A stretch of 64,000 bases of DNA, from contig JAUIHI010000006.1 of assembly GCA_030432295.1 (NCBI GenBank), positions 62,001 through 126,000 of the forward strand, written 5' to 3'. Positions within the stretch are counted from its first letter, which is position 1. Each line of letters begins with the position of its first letter. The notes under the pieces are model-generated. The model did no database searches. It had not been told where the DNA came from and saw only the letters and a program-made list of their open reading frames with translations. Source of the DNA: Anaerolineae bacterium (lineage in GTDB: Bacteria; Chloroflexota; Anaerolineae; Caldilineales; Caldilineaceae). Of this stretch, positions 23,831 to 34,721 are shown piece after piece. Made by a program: the position numbers and the translations under genes.

Positions 23831-25807
23831 CTACGCGTCTTCCCCCGCCTCCGCGGCCCACTGCATTGTGTAGAGATTGTAGTAGCGCCCCCGCTGGTTG
23901 AGGAGTTCCAAGTGATCCCCCTGCTCCACCACCTGGCCCTGATCGAGCACGACAATCTGGTCAGCGTTGACGATTGTGTTGAGCCGGTGGGCGATGACAA
24001 AGCTGGTGCGCCCATCCATCAGCCGGTCCAGGGCTGTCTGAATCTGCTGCTCGGTCTTTGTGTCCACGCTGCTGGTGGCCTCGTCCAGAATCAGAATCCG
24101 GGGGTCGGCCAGGAGGGCACGGGCAAAGGAGACGATCTGGCGCTGGCCCACGCTCAGGTTGACGCCATTCTCGCCCACACTCGTCTCGTAGCCCTGGGGC
24201 AGGTTGCGGATGAAGGCATCCGCGCCGACGGCCGTAGCCGCGGCCACAATTTCCTCGTCGGTCGCTTCGGGCTTGCCATAGCGGATATTTTCCCGGATGC
24301 TGGCGTTGAAGAGGAAAGTGTCCTGCAGGACGATGCCCAACTGGCGGCGCAGACTGGACTGGGTCACATCCCGGATGTCGTGGCCGTCGATAGTCACTGC
24401 GCCGTCGCTCACATCGAAGAAGCGGGAGAGCAGGCGGATGATTGTGCTTTTGCCTGCGCCGGTCTCCCCCACCAGCGCGATGCGCTGGCCCGGCGTGGCG
24501 TGGATGCTCACGCCCTGCAGCACCGGCTCGTCGGCTTTGTAGCCGAAGTAGACATCCCGAAAGTCTACCTCGCCCTCAATCGCGGGCAGGTGATAGGCGT
24601 CGTCCCGGTCGGGCAGATCGGTCTGCGTGTCGAGCAGATGGAAGATTCGCTCGCTGGCGGTCATTGTGGCCTGGAAGGTGTTGTAGCGCTGGGCCAGGTC
24701 CCGGATCGGCTCGAAGAAGCGGTCCACGTAGAGGATGAAGGCGACGAGTGTGCCCGCGGTCAGGCTGTCGCCCAGGACGAGCCAGCCGCCCACGCCCACC
24801 ACCAGCGCGGTCGCCAGGGATCCCATAAAGTCCACACCGGGGAAGAAGATGGCGGCCAGTTTGGTGGCCGCAATATTGGCGTCGAAGAAGGAGTGGTTTA
24901 GGTCGTCGAAGTGGCGGTAGTTGGCCCGTTCCCGGGTGAAGGATTTTGTGACCCGGATGCCGGTGATGGATTCGTTGAGAAAACCGTTGATCAGCGCCAG
25001 CCGGGAACGGGTGGCCCGGTAGGCAGCCCGCACCCGTTTGCGCCAGTAGTTGGTCAAAATCAGCATCAGAGGCAGGACCGCAAAGGCGACCAGAGCCAGC
25101 CGCCAGTTCATCACCAGCATTGTCCCCACAATCCCGATGAGGAGGAAGAAGGCCCGGGCCAGCCCGGTGATGGACCAGGTGACGAAGTCCTGCAACACGC
25201 CCACATCTGAGATGAGCCGGGACATCAGCCGCCCAACGCTGTAGTTGTTGAAGAAATTGAGGGAGAGGCTGTGCAGATGACGGAAGAGGGTGCTGCGCAC
25301 ATCGGTCACCACACGGGTTCCCACATAGGCCATCAGGGCAACCCGGCTGCGGTTGGTGATCCATTCGCCCAGGGCCGCCACGGCAAAGATGACTGTCCAC
25401 AGCCGTAGCTGCTCCAGATTGTTGGCGCGGATGCCGGCGTCGATAGCCCGCCCGATGATGGCCGGTCCAGCCACACTCAAAATCGACGAGACGGTCATAA
25501 AGACGAGAGAGAGGATCAGCCGTCCGGTGTAGGGCTTCAAATATTGGGCCAGCCGACGCACCAGCGCGCCGTCGTAGTCTTTGCTGCCCTCGTTCTCGTC
25601 CTCCTCGTCGGGCAGCAGATCGGCAATGCGGGCCTCCCGCATCAGTCGCTCCCGCTCCTCCAGGCGCAGGCTGGGGTCGTGCCATTCGGGATTGTCCACA
25701 CCCGTCTCCCGGCCCAAGCGGTCCCGTTTGGTGGGCCACTTGTGGGAGACGCCCAGTGGAATCTGCTTGGCAGTGGCTGTGCCGTTGCGTGTGCCGTTTT
25801 CGCTCAT
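23831..25807 (-). CDS. Heterodimeric ABC exporter subunit with canonical catalytic site
   Basis: A 658-residue half-transporter with an N-terminal acidic/hydrophilic extension of about 90 residues, a six-helix membrane domain and an ATPase domain: Walker A GETGAGKSTII, signature LSVGQRQ, Walker B ILILDEATSSVD with the catalytic glutamate, and the switch histidine in VIAHRLNT. The signature LSVGQ departs from LSGGQ. With the upstream neighbour, which has the opposite combination, it should form a heterodimer with one active and one degenerate ATP site. The ATG at 25807 (GGAAACG upstream) is chosen over 25888. The substrate (drug, lipid or peptide) is unknown. Confidence 0.9.
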   Translation of the reverse strand: MSENGTRNGTATAKQIPLGVSHKWPTKRDRLGRETGVDNPEWHDPSLRLEERERLMREARIADLLPDEEDENEGSKDYDGALVRRLAQYLKPYTGRLILSLVFMTVSSILSVAGPAIIGRAIDAGIRANNLEQLRLWTVIFAVAALGEWITNRSRVALMAYVGTRVVTDVRSTLFRHLHSLSLNFFNNYSVGRLMSRLISDVGVLQDFVTWSITGLARAFFLLIGIVGTMLVMNWRLALVAFAVLPLMLILTNYWRKRVRAAYRATRSRLALINGFLNESITGIRVTKSFTRERANYRHFDDLNHSFFDANIAATKLAAIFFPGVDFMGSLATALVVGVGGWLVLGDSLTAGTLVAFILYVDRFFEPIRDLAQRYNTFQATMTASERIFHLLDTQTDLPDRDDAYHLPAIEGEVDFRDVYFGYKADEPVLQGVSIHATPGQRIALVGETGAGKSTIIRLLSRFFDVSDGAVTIDGHDIRDVTQSSLRRQLGIVLQDTFLFNASIRENIRYGKPEATDEEIVAAATAVGADAFIRNLPQGYETSVGENGVNLSVGQRQIVSFARALLADPRILILDEATSSVDTKTEQQIQTALDRLMDGRTSFVIAHRLNTIVNADQIVVLDQGQVVEQGDHLELLNQRGRYYNLYTMQWAAEAGEDA

Positions 25808-25828
25808 TTTCGTTTCCTTGCAAAAGGG

Positions 25829-25940
25829 AACACAGATTTCGCAGATGGCGCAGATTTTCGCAGATTTCAGGTGGACACGGAGGTCCACCCCTACAGTTAA
25901 AAAATCCGCGTGAATCCGCCCGATCCGCGTTGTCCGCGTT
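25829..25940. repeat. Dispersed 'cgcagat / aatccgcg' repeat between exporter genes
   Basis: The gap contains several short repeated words (cgcagatttcgcagatggcgcagatt, then aaaatccgcgtgaatccg) of the family also seen near 15230, 29711 and 55966. It lies between two genes that are almost certainly one operon, so it is transcribed. Confidence 0.55.
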
Positions 25941-27704
25941 CTATTCTTCCATCAGCGCCGCGAACTCTTCCTGATCTTTCAGTTGCAGGTCGTAGATGCG
26001 CCGGTAGAGACCGTCGCCCTGCAACAGTTCGTCGTGGGTTCCCCGCTCCACAATGCGCCCGCCGTCCAGCACCAGAATCATATCAGCGCTTTTCAGGGTG
26101 AGCAGCCGCTGGGCGATGACAAATGTCGTGCGCCCTTCCATCAGCACGGCCAACGCCTGCTGGATCAGATGCTCGGTTTCTGTGTCCACGCTGCTGGTGG
26201 AGTCGTCCAGAATGAGGATGCGGGGGTCGTAGAGGAGGGCACGGGCAATGGCGAGCCGCTGCTTCTGGCCGCCGCTGAGGGTGACGCCCCGCTCGCCTAC
26301 TTTCGTCTCGTAGCCGCCGGGTGTTTCCATAATAAAGTTGTGGGCACGGGCCGCGGTGGCCGCGGCCACAATCTCCTCCGGGCTGGCGTCGGGCTTGCCA
26401 TAGGCGATATTCTCCGAGATCGTCAGCCCAAAGAGGAAGGGGTCTTGCAGGACAATGCCGATGTGCTTGCGCAGACTCTCCACCTTCACACTGCGGATTT
26501 CGTGGCCGTCCACCAGCACCCGCCCTTCCGTGGGGTCGTAGAAGCGGGGGATCAGATTCGTCACCGTCGATTTGCCCGAACCGGTCGGGCCGATGAGGGC
26601 GATGACCTGGCCGGGGTGGGCCTGGAAAGTGACATCCGAGACCACTGCGGAGCCGCCCTCGTAGGCAAAACCCACATTCTCAAAGCTGACGTGGCCTTCG
26701 ATCTGGCCCAGTTCCGGCGCGTCCGGGCTGTCGGCCACTTCCACCGGCTGGTCGATAATCTCAAAGACACGGGTGGCGCTGGCCCCGGCAGTGGCGGCCA
26801 TATTGACCAGAAAGCCCAGCCGCTGCACTGGCCCGTTGAGCATCAGCACATAGGAGATGAGGGCGAAGAGGGAGCCAATCGTAATCTCCCCGGCCAGGGC
26901 GCTGGGGCCGCCAAACCAGAGGAGCAGAAAGATGCTGGCCGAGAGAATGAGGGTAAAAAGGGGCCAGTTATTGGCCCAGACTTTGATGAGGCTATAGCGC
27001 CGGGTGAACCACTCTTCGTTCTGTTCGTCGAACTTTTCCAGTTCGTGATCTTCCCGGGCAAAGGCTTTGACGACACCGATGCCGGTCAGGCTCTCCTGCA
27101 TCACCGAAGAAAGCAGCCCCATCTGCTCCTGGATCAGTTTGAAGCGGGGGCGCACAATGCCGCCAAAGCGCACAGTGGCGTAGATCAGAATCAGCATCGG
27201 CCCCAGCGCGTAGAGAGAGAGTTGGACGCTCTCCAGGAACATCGCCACAATCACCCCGACCATCAAAAATATAGTGGCTGTCAGGTCCATCAGGCCGATG
27301 CCGATAAAGCGCTCGGATTCGGTGATGTCGCCTGTGGCCCGGCTCATCAGATCGCCGGTCTGGGCCTGGTCGTGGAAGGCGAAGGGCAGCCGCTGCAAAA
27401 TCGAGTAGAAGCGGTTGCGCAGGTCATAGGCGATGCGGTGGGTGATCCACTCACCGTAGTAGCGCTGGCCGAAGGCGGCCGCGCCCCGCACAATCGCAAT
27501 CGCCAGAATCATTCCACCCGCCCAGAAGAGCGCGGTGGCTTCGCCGCTGGCCAGCCCCTGGTCGATGGCGTTCTTGAGAATCTGGGGTACGATCAGATTG
27601 AGTCCTGCGGCAAAAAGGACAGAGACGTAGGCGATCGCCACTACTTTGCGATAGGGGCGCAGAAAGCCAAAGAGCCGCCGGTAGATGTCGAAGGAATTGG
27701 TCAC
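25941..27704 (-). CDS. Heterodimeric ABC exporter subunit with degenerate Walker B
   Basis: A 587-residue half-transporter: six membrane helices, Walker A GPTGSGKSTVT, signature LSGGQKQRLAIARALL, and Walker B ILILDDSTSSVD in which the catalytic glutamate is aspartate. The H-loop is VIAQRLLT, with Gln in place of the switch histidine. Loss of both catalytic residues on this subunit, plus the LSVGQ signature in the other subunit, places all changes in one composite ATP site, as in TM287/288- and LmrCD-type exporters. The gene is upstream of its partner, separated by 133 bp that contain a dispersed repeat. Confidence 0.9.
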   Translation of the reverse strand: MTNSFDIYRRLFGFLRPYRKVVAIAYVSVLFAAGLNLIVPQILKNAIDQGLASGEATALFWAGGMILAIAIVRGAAAFGQRYYGEWITHRIAYDLRNRFYSILQRLPFAFHDQAQTGDLMSRATGDITESERFIGIGLMDLTATIFLMVGVIVAMFLESVQLSLYALGPMLILIYATVRFGGIVRPRFKLIQEQMGLLSSVMQESLTGIGVVKAFAREDHELEKFDEQNEEWFTRRYSLIKVWANNWPLFTLILSASIFLLLWFGGPSALAGEITIGSLFALISYVLMLNGPVQRLGFLVNMAATAGASATRVFEIIDQPVEVADSPDAPELGQIEGHVSFENVGFAYEGGSAVVSDVTFQAHPGQVIALIGPTGSGKSTVTNLIPRFYDPTEGRVLVDGHEIRSVKVESLRKHIGIVLQDPFLFGLTISENIAYGKPDASPEEIVAAATAARAHNFIMETPGGYETKVGERGVTLSGGQKQRLAIARALLYDPRILILDDSTSSVDTETEHLIQQALAVLMEGRTTFVIAQRLLTLKSADMILVLDGGRIVERGTHDELLQGDGLYRRIYDLQLKDQEEFAALMEE

Positions 27705-27950
27705 GGGTCACCTCCGTGGGGGAGTGTGATGGAATCCGAATTGGGCTGATGAGCGCGGATCGCTACTGAACCGCTGTAGTCGTGAAGGGGTAGTGTAGCA
27801 GAGGGGGCCGGGATTGTCTATTTGGGGGGAATTGGCGCGGGTGTGTGCTGGTAGATAGGTACGTTAGGATAGAGTGGAGAAGCGGCGGTAAAGGCATACA
27901 TACAATAATACGCGTGCTCGTGATTTTTATAGTCATCAAAGTGTAAATAA

Positions 27951-29363
27951 CTATTCTAACTCTGCTACCAAAAATGGATGCCCGTCGAGCAGGGATACTC
28001 TCAATCTATAGTTGGGTTTCCAATTCCAATTATACTGAAACAATGCGTCAGCTTCTTTGCCTGTAAGGTTTTCCGTATATTTGAATGGGGTTAAAAATCG
28101 AGAACGCACAATTGACAAAAAGTCATTTGGGTTTGAAGAAATCCATTCATTCAGTGCTACGAACTCGTGATGTTCGGCCTCAGGTAGTTCCTCGAAAGTT
28201 AGCCCGCTAAGGTCAAAAAAGCACGGAATCTCGAATCGGGACGTAACCCATTCAAGCATACTATGGATTACTACAGTAATGTTAGATGTCTGAGTACTAT
28301 TTCCATTCCAATTTGCCCAAAACACGATTTTAAAGCGTCTTCCGTTAAGTCGGATTGGATTAGTCCAAGTAATACTATTTCCAATAAACGTAATCCTTGA
28401 CTTATTTACCCTGATCCATCCAATTTTGCCGGTATCGGTTACAATACACGGGTACCGATACTTATCCTGCAAAGTCAATTTCTCTCCATTTACATGCCAG
28501 TCTAGAAGATTGGCTGTTCGATCATTTGGTTGAAAAGTTTTCAGCCATCCAGACCCGCTACGTACTTCATTTACCCTGCCAATAACGCTCTGCTGCGCAG
28601 TCGGGACCAGCCTCGCGTTTTGGGAAAGGCGAAGCAGTTGTAGGCGGCGTAATTCTTGTAGTTGTTTCTCGCGCTCAGTACGTAGCAAATCTTCCTGCTG
28701 CTTTTGTTCAATTTCACGTTTTATCTGTTCCAATTGCTGGCGTCTGATCTTCCTTTCCTCCGCACGTTTCTCCTTCTCATTCCTGATTTGGGTATCAATT
28801 GTTGCGGCTTCATTTCGGAGTACCTGATATTGCTTCTGTAACTTATCTACTTTTTCGAATGCCAAACGAATATCCTCTGGTTCGATAAATGTAGCCGCAC
28901 TAATCCAATCCTGAATTTCTAGTAGGGCTTTTGATACAGCCTTTTCGTCGTTAGAAACTACAGTCGTCTCTAGATTGTGATGACCTCGATTTGTGAGATT
29001 TTGACTGCCAATACTGACAAACTTAGATGGAACTACGACTAGCTTGGCATGTAGGTTTTCAAGATGGTATAACTCGACACCTCTATCAGATAGTTTCTTT
29101 AGCGTACCAATAGATGATGAACCGTTAACAAAATTCTCAATACTAAACAGTGTGAAAATTTTGACCTGTCCCGGTGCAATAACCTCAACCACAGTTTCTG
29201 CTGTCCTTGAGGTTATATATGGGGAAAATATGTAAACTACATCGCCTGCAATTCCAATCTCGCTCTTCCATCGTCTGACTACACTACGAAAATAGAAATC
29301 TAAATCTGTGTTCATTTGACGTTCACGTATGTGTGTAATGAAGTGTTTGCCGCTTATACTCAT
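27951..29363 (-). CDS. Orphan phospholipase D-like protein with coiled coil (low GC)
   Basis: A 470-residue protein unlike its neighbours in base composition (roughly 40% GC by eye against about 60%). Residues 20-170 resemble the PLDc_2 fold: VYIFSPYITSRTAETV, then LHAKLVVVPSKFVSIGSQN, an H-x-K motif with downstream G-S-x-N but with proline where the usual aspartate lies. Residues 175-265 form a highly charged coiled coil (EKEKRAEERKIRRQQ and similar). The last 200 residues are not recognised. Only one HKD-type motif is present, so activity would need a dimer. Single-HKD proteins include nucleases and defence effectors; that role is a guess. Starts at 29363 or 29315 are possible. Confidence 0.6.
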   Translation of the reverse strand: MSISGKHFITHIRERQMNTDLDFYFRSVVRRWKSEIGIAGDVVYIFSPYITSRTAETVVEVIAPGQVKIFTLFSIENFVNGSSSIGTLKKLSDRGVELYHLENLHAKLVVVPSKFVSIGSQNLTNRGHHNLETTVVSNDEKAVSKALLEIQDWISAATFIEPEDIRLAFEKVDKLQKQYQVLRNEAATIDTQIRNEKEKRAEERKIRRQQLEQIKREIEQKQQEDLLRTEREKQLQELRRLQLLRLSQNARLVPTAQQSVIGRVNEVRSGSGWLKTFQPNDRTANLLDWHVNGEKLTLQDKYRYPCIVTDTGKIGWIRVNKSRITFIGNSITWTNPIRLNGRRFKIVFWANWNGNSTQTSNITVVIHSMLEWVTSRFEIPCFFDLSGLTFEELPEAEHHEFVALNEWISSNPNDFLSIVRSRFLTPFKYTENLTGKEADALFQYNWNWKPNYRLRVSLLDGHPFLVAELE

Positions 29364-29829
29364 ATTAATTTGAGACCTACAGTTTCCGAGTTTAGGTCGC
29401 TGGGCCCCTAAGCGCAGTGCCCAGAGGGGTTATGTTCGCCAGAGATCGGCATCGTGACTGCTACGCAATCAACAAAGTGCAGGTTTCATTCTGAGATGAG
29501 TATAGCTACCCAAGCCCATTGAGGTTTCTTTGGCGCTTCATCCTTGCGCGCCAGTTGAGGAGAAGTATACAAGACCCATTCCCCCGCCGTCAACGGGCTG
29601 CAAACCCGTCGCCCATCACTGCATCGTCCTCCAACCCCCGAATTATCCCTACCGGTTCTGGCCCATACAAAAAAGGAGGGCCAGATGTTTACCATCCGGC
29701 CCTCCTTTTTCGCAGAAGGCACAGATTCCACAGATCAAATCCGTGTAAATCCGTCCCTTCCGTGTTCCTATTTCCAGGGCAGCGCAGAATCAATCCAGCT
29801 CAAAGCAATCTGCGTCCCTGTCTTCCTCA
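29364..29829. other. Intergenic region between PLD-like and RNase J genes
   Basis: This 466 bp stretch holds no gene I can support. It contains a hairpin with T-run (29670-29710), a 'cacagattccacagatcaaatccgtgtaaatccg' dispersed repeat (29711-29780) and, at about 29590-29625, a GACGGGTTTGCAGCCCGT-like hairpin resembling an anticodon arm but without the rest of a tRNA. The low-GC stretch of the PLD-like gene ends near 29470. Confidence 0.5.
29670..29710 (-). terminator. Terminator near the rnj gene
   Basis: AAAAAGGAGGGCCAGATG (29670-29687) and CATCCGGCCCTCCTTTTT (29693-29710) pair with one mismatch around TTTAC. A-run and T-run at the two ends allow termination on either strand; the gene ending towards it is rnj, 120 bp away. 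Confidence 0.7.
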
Positions 29830-31560
<1,731 letters not shown>

Positions 31561-31749
31561 TCAATTGCTCCTTCGTAAAAAGAATCTATAACTATAAAAA
31601 CGCCGGACGACGTCACGCGCCCAGCGCACCGATCTGTTTCTGTGTTGACGGCGGACCACGGACAGCAGACCGCGACAAATGGAGCAGTCTTGAGCGGTCG
31701 GCGGTCCACCGTCAGCGGTCTTCAAGTCCCACTGATCACCGGTAACTGG

Positions 31750-32349
31750 TCACTTGCCTTCCAGCAAACCCGGCAGCTTCTGCATATCCGCAGCAAAAGC
31801 CTCCCGCCATTGGGGATTGCGCAGGGCCGCAGCCGGATGATACATCGCCAAGGCAACTCGTCCCGGCGCGATCTCCTTCACCTGGCCGTGAATCCGGGTG
31901 ATGCGCTCCCCCGGAAACCAGCGCTGCATACTATATCGCCCCAGCGTCACCACTACACGCGGCGCGAGAAGTTCGATCTGTCGCTCCAGATAGTCGCTAC
32001 AGGCGACGATCTCATCTGGGCGTGGGTCTCGGTTGTCAGGGGGACGGCATTTCACCACATTTGTGATGAAGACATCTTCCCGGCGCAGGCCGATGCCTTC
32101 AATCATCCCATCCAGGAAACGGCCACTGCGCCCGACAAAAGGACGCCCCTGCCGATCTTCCGCTGCGCCAGGCCCCTCACCCACAAAAACAATCTGGGGC
32201 GAATAGCTGCCTTCACCGGGGACCGCATGGATGCGGCCATCACACAGACGGCAACGCGTGCACGAACGGACGTCCTTTTCCAAGCGAAGGATCGTCTGTA
32301 CACGTCCGTCTTCGTTTGACAAAGCGCCACTTTCCGGTGTTTGATCCAT
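31750..32349 (-). CDS. Uracil-DNA glycosylase, Fe-S family 4-type
   Basis: A 199-residue DNA repair enzyme that removes uracil from DNA. The active-site motif VGEGPGAAEDRQGRPFVG and the C-terminal MYHPAAALRNP match the family 4 glycosylases common in thermophiles and many other bacteria. Four cysteines that would hold the [4Fe-4S] cluster are visible: two in SCTRCRLC and one each in VVKCRPPDN and VACSDYL. The ATG at 32349 is in a region overlapping the upstream leader of the divergent gene at 32569. A 190 bp repeat-rich gap separates it from rnj. Confidence 0.93.
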   Translation of the reverse strand: MDQTPESGALSNEDGRVQTILRLEKDVRSCTRCRLCDGRIHAVPGEGSYSPQIVFVGEGPGAAEDRQGRPFVGRSGRFLDGMIEGIGLRREDVFITNVVKCRPPDNRDPRPDEIVACSDYLERQIELLAPRVVVTLGRYSMQRWFPGERITRIHGQVKEIAPGRVALAMYHPAAALRNPQWREAFAADMQKLPGLLEGK

Positions 32350-32568
32350 GCAAACTCACTGGGCAGGGGATCGCACCAGCGATCCTCGCGTGCAACGGGT
32401 ATCGTGCCTATTCTACCGCTGAACAGGCTTCTTGTCCATTGTCAGCCGATTGCTATAGAAAACCCGTATGTAAAAGCCAAGTTTTTGGACGGCAAGTTTA
32501 CGCCGATGGCAATACCGCAAAAGCTGCCCATTTTCGCTGGTCACACGGGAAAATCCAAGGAAACAGCC

Positions 32569-33168
32569 GTGACACAAACTATTCTACTGCTTCTCCTCTA
32601 TCTGTTGCTCTATGCAGGGCTGCACAGTCTGCTGGCGGCTCGTGCCGTGAAAGCGTGGGGACGGGCGCATCTGCCCGGTTTCGACCGCTGGTATCGCCTC
32701 TTCTACAACGCTGTCGCGGGCATCACACTTCTCCCCCTGCCCTGGCTGCTCGGCCTGCCGGATCGGATTCTCTACGCCGTGCCCGCGCCGTGGAGTTGGC
32801 TCCTGTGGGCTGGACAGGGATTGTCTGCTGTCGCGCTGCTGCTGGCTGTCCTACAGGCCAACCCGGCCTATTTCGTGGGGCTGGCCCAGTTGGCCGGCGA
32901 TGGGGAGGAACGGGGCGATCGGCTGGTCGTCGGTGGCCTCTACCGCTATGTGCGCCACCCGCTCTATCTCTTTTCCCTCCTCTTTCTCTGGCTCTCCCCG
33001 GTGATGACCCTCAACCGGCTGGTTGTCTACGGGCTGGTGACTCTCTATTTTTATGTCGGCTCTCTCCACGAAGAACGGCGTCTGGCCCAGACTTTCGGAC
33101 AGCCCTATCGGGCCTATCAACAGAAAGTCCCCCGCCTCTGGCCTTCCCTGCGCCGCCTAAATGATTAG
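32569..33168 (+). CDS. Isoprenylcysteine/phospholipid methyltransferase-like membrane protein
   Basis: A 199-residue membrane protein with about five hydrophobic segments. The C-terminal part holds the ICMT/PEMT-type motif GGLYRYVRHPLYLFSLL and the downstream HEERRLAQTFGQPYRAYQQ, which in this family bind S-adenosylmethionine. Bacterial relatives modify lipids or small molecules, not prenylated proteins, so the substrate is open. GTG 32569 with AAGGAAAC upstream is preferred; the longer frame from 32341 adds 76 residues of non-membrane sequence overlapping the divergent promoter. Its stop overlaps the end of the convergent psuG gene by four bases. Confidence 0.82.
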   Translation: MTQTILLLLLYLLLYAGLHSLLAARAVKAWGRAHLPGFDRWYRLFYNAVAGITLLPLPWLLGLPDRILYAVPAPWSWLLWAGQGLSAVALLLAVLQANPAYFVGLAQLAGDGEERGDRLVVGGLYRYVRHPLYLFSLLFLWLSPVMTLNRLVVYGLVTLYFYVGSLHEERRLAQTFGQPYRAYQQKVPRLWPSLRRLND

Positions 33169-34067
33169 CCCTCCAACGCCAGCGCAATCTCCGCGGCCAC
33201 CTGGGCATTGTTCTTGAGCAGGGCCAAATTGGCGCGCAGGCTGCGTTCACCGGTCAGTTCGGCGATGCGGGTGAGGAGGAAGGGGGTCACTTCTGCCGAA
33301 CGCAGCCCTTTCGCGGCGGCTTCGGCCACGGCCTGTTCGATAAACGGCTCGATCTCTGCGGTGGGGATTTCGTCGGCGGCGGGCACAGGCACTGTCACCA
33401 GCAGGCCACCGGGCAATCCCAGGGTCCGTTTGGCCCGCCAGATGGCCGCCACTTCCGCCGGGCTGTCGCAGCGCACATCCACAGGCAGACCGCTGCTGCG
33501 ACTGTAGAAGGCGGGGAAGTCGTCGGTTCCGTAGCCGATGACCGTCACGCCGTGGGTTTCCAGATATTCCAGGGTGGCGGGCAGGTCGAGGATCGCTTTG
33601 GCCCCGGCACAGACGACAATCACCGGCGTCTGGGCCAACTCCTGCAAATCCGCGCTCACATCGCTGCTCGTCCCCGGCCCCGTGTGTCGGTGGATGCCGC
33701 CGATGCCACCGGTGGCAAAGACTTCGATCCCGGCCCACTGGGACGCGATCCACATTGTGGTGGCGACGGTCGTGGCACCGTCTTCTTTGCGCGCGGCCAC
33801 AATCGGCAGGTCCCGGCGGCTGACTTTGCGCACATTGGGCGCGGTGGCCAGATGCTCGATCTGGGCGGGCGTCAACCCGGCGATCAGTTCACCGGCAATG
33901 ATGCCGACGGTGTGGGGGGCGGCTCCCTGGCTACGGATGATGGCTTCCATCTCCTGGGCCAGTTGCAGATTGCGGGGATAGGGCAGGCCGTGAGAAATAA
34001 CGGTCGATTCGAGGGCGACTGCGGGTGTTGTCACAGAAAGAGTCCTATTCGATATTGAAAACTTCAT
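33165..34067 (-). CDS. psuG: Pseudouridine-5'-phosphate glycosidase
   Basis: A 300-residue PsuG, which splits pseudouridine 5'-phosphate to uracil and ribose 5-phosphate in pseudouridine salvage. Clear motifs include VALESTVISHGLPYP, KVSRRDLPIV, ATGGIGGIHRHT, VVCAGAKAILDLPATLEYLET and TPFLLTRIAELTGERSL. No PsuK kinase is adjacent. The ATG at 34067 overlaps the end of the Uma2 gene by 23 bases; a GTG at 34034 would avoid this but shorten the N-terminus to three residues before the first strand. Probably in one transcript with the Uma2 and regulator genes upstream. Confidence 0.95.
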   Translation of the reverse strand: MKFSISNRTLSVTTPAVALESTVISHGLPYPRNLQLAQEMEAIIRSQGAAPHTVGIIAGELIAGLTPAQIEHLATAPNVRKVSRRDLPIVAARKEDGATTVATTMWIASQWAGIEVFATGGIGGIHRHTGPGTSSDVSADLQELAQTPVIVVCAGAKAILDLPATLEYLETHGVTVIGYGTDDFPAFYSRSSGLPVDVRCDSPAEVAAIWRAKRTLGLPGGLLVTVPVPAADEIPTAEIEPFIEQAVAEAAAKGLRSAEVTPFLLTRIAELTGERSLRANLALLKNNAQVAAEIALALEG

Positions 34068-34668
34068 TTACGACTACCGAAAATTTCGGCAGCAGCACCG
34101 ACTGAGCCATTTCGCCCTGTCCAAAAAGGCCGTGCTGGGTGTATTCCTTATCATCCAGCCAAAGGACAGCGATTGTCTGGTTTTGCGGATCGACAATCCA
34201 ATATTCCGGGATGCCGGCTTGGGCGTACTCCCGCCGCTTTGTTACCAAATCCCGCCGCCGATCTTCTGGTGAGTTGCTGACTACTTCCATCACCAGATCA
34301 GCGCCTTCCCAATAGCTCTCGTGACGGCGCGACGCGTGCTCGCTGAGCATAAAAACTACATCCGGCTCCCGATATTTGCCTTCCCACAGGCGCACCCGTA
34401 GCGCAGCGGGCAACACATAGCCGATGGCCTTTCCCGATGCGAAGGCATATAGCAACCGGGAAAGTAGAAAGACAATCGTCTGATGGGTTTGAGTGGGCAT
34501 AGGCAGTATCTCCAAATGGCCGTCAGAAAATTCGATCAGCCGGTTTGTCTCTAATCCCAGATACTCTTCTTCGCTCCACTGGCCCTGATCCGGAAAGAGT
34601 GTGGCAATGTCCCACACGGGTTCCGCCAGCGGTGTGCCGTTGGCGGGTCTGGTCAATGTCGGTTCCAT
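34045..34668 (-). CDS. Uma2-family restriction-endonuclease-fold protein
   Basis: A 207-residue protein of the Uma2 (DUF820) family, a PD-(D/E)xK-fold group abundant in cyanobacteria and Chloroflexota. The likely catalytic residues lie in REPDVVFML (Asp), DLVMEVVSNS (Glu) and the TKRREYAQAGIPEYWIVDP segment (Lys). The biological role of the family is unsettled. The ATG at 34668 has AAGGAGG upstream. A 14-bp hairpin at 34690-34721 lies between this start and the regulator gene's stop codon. Confidence 0.88.
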   Translation of the reverse strand: MEPTLTRPANGTPLAEPVWDIATLFPDQGQWSEEEYLGLETNRLIEFSDGHLEILPMPTQTHQTIVFLLSRLLYAFASGKAIGYVLPAALRVRLWEGKYREPDVVFMLSEHASRRHESYWEGADLVMEVVSNSPEDRRRDLVTKRREYAQAGIPEYWIVDPQNQTIAVLWLDDKEYTQHGLFGQGEMAQSVLLPKFSVVVNEVFNIE

Positions 34669-34689
34669 TTTGGCCTCCTTCGTTGTGAA

Positions 34690-34721
34690 GAAGTCCGACT
34701 TTTTCCGAAAAGTCGGACTTC
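34690..34721. repeat. 14-bp perfect hairpin in the leader of the Uma2 gene
   Basis: GAAGTCCGACTTTT (34690-34703) and AAAAGTCGGACTTC (34708-34721) are exact reverse complements around TCCG. It adjoins the stop codon of the upstream regulator gene and ends 22 bases before the Uma2 ATG. A similar hairpin stands 21 bases before the tricorn-like gene (51800-51832). Confidence 0.75.

Noticed and set aside
29585-29630. ACGGG-TTTGCAG-CCCGT hairpin resembling an anticodon arm
   Set aside because: No acceptor, D or T arms surround it. The words resemble widespread noncoding hairpins.
32341-32440. tRNA-like sequence on the minus strand, with an AGCGGTAGAA-type D arm and a GGTGCGATCCCC-type T arm
   Set aside because: The acceptor stem does not pair, the anticodon stem has two mismatches, position 33 is not T, and the stretch overlaps the start of the uracil-DNA glycosylase gene. 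At most a tRNA remnant.
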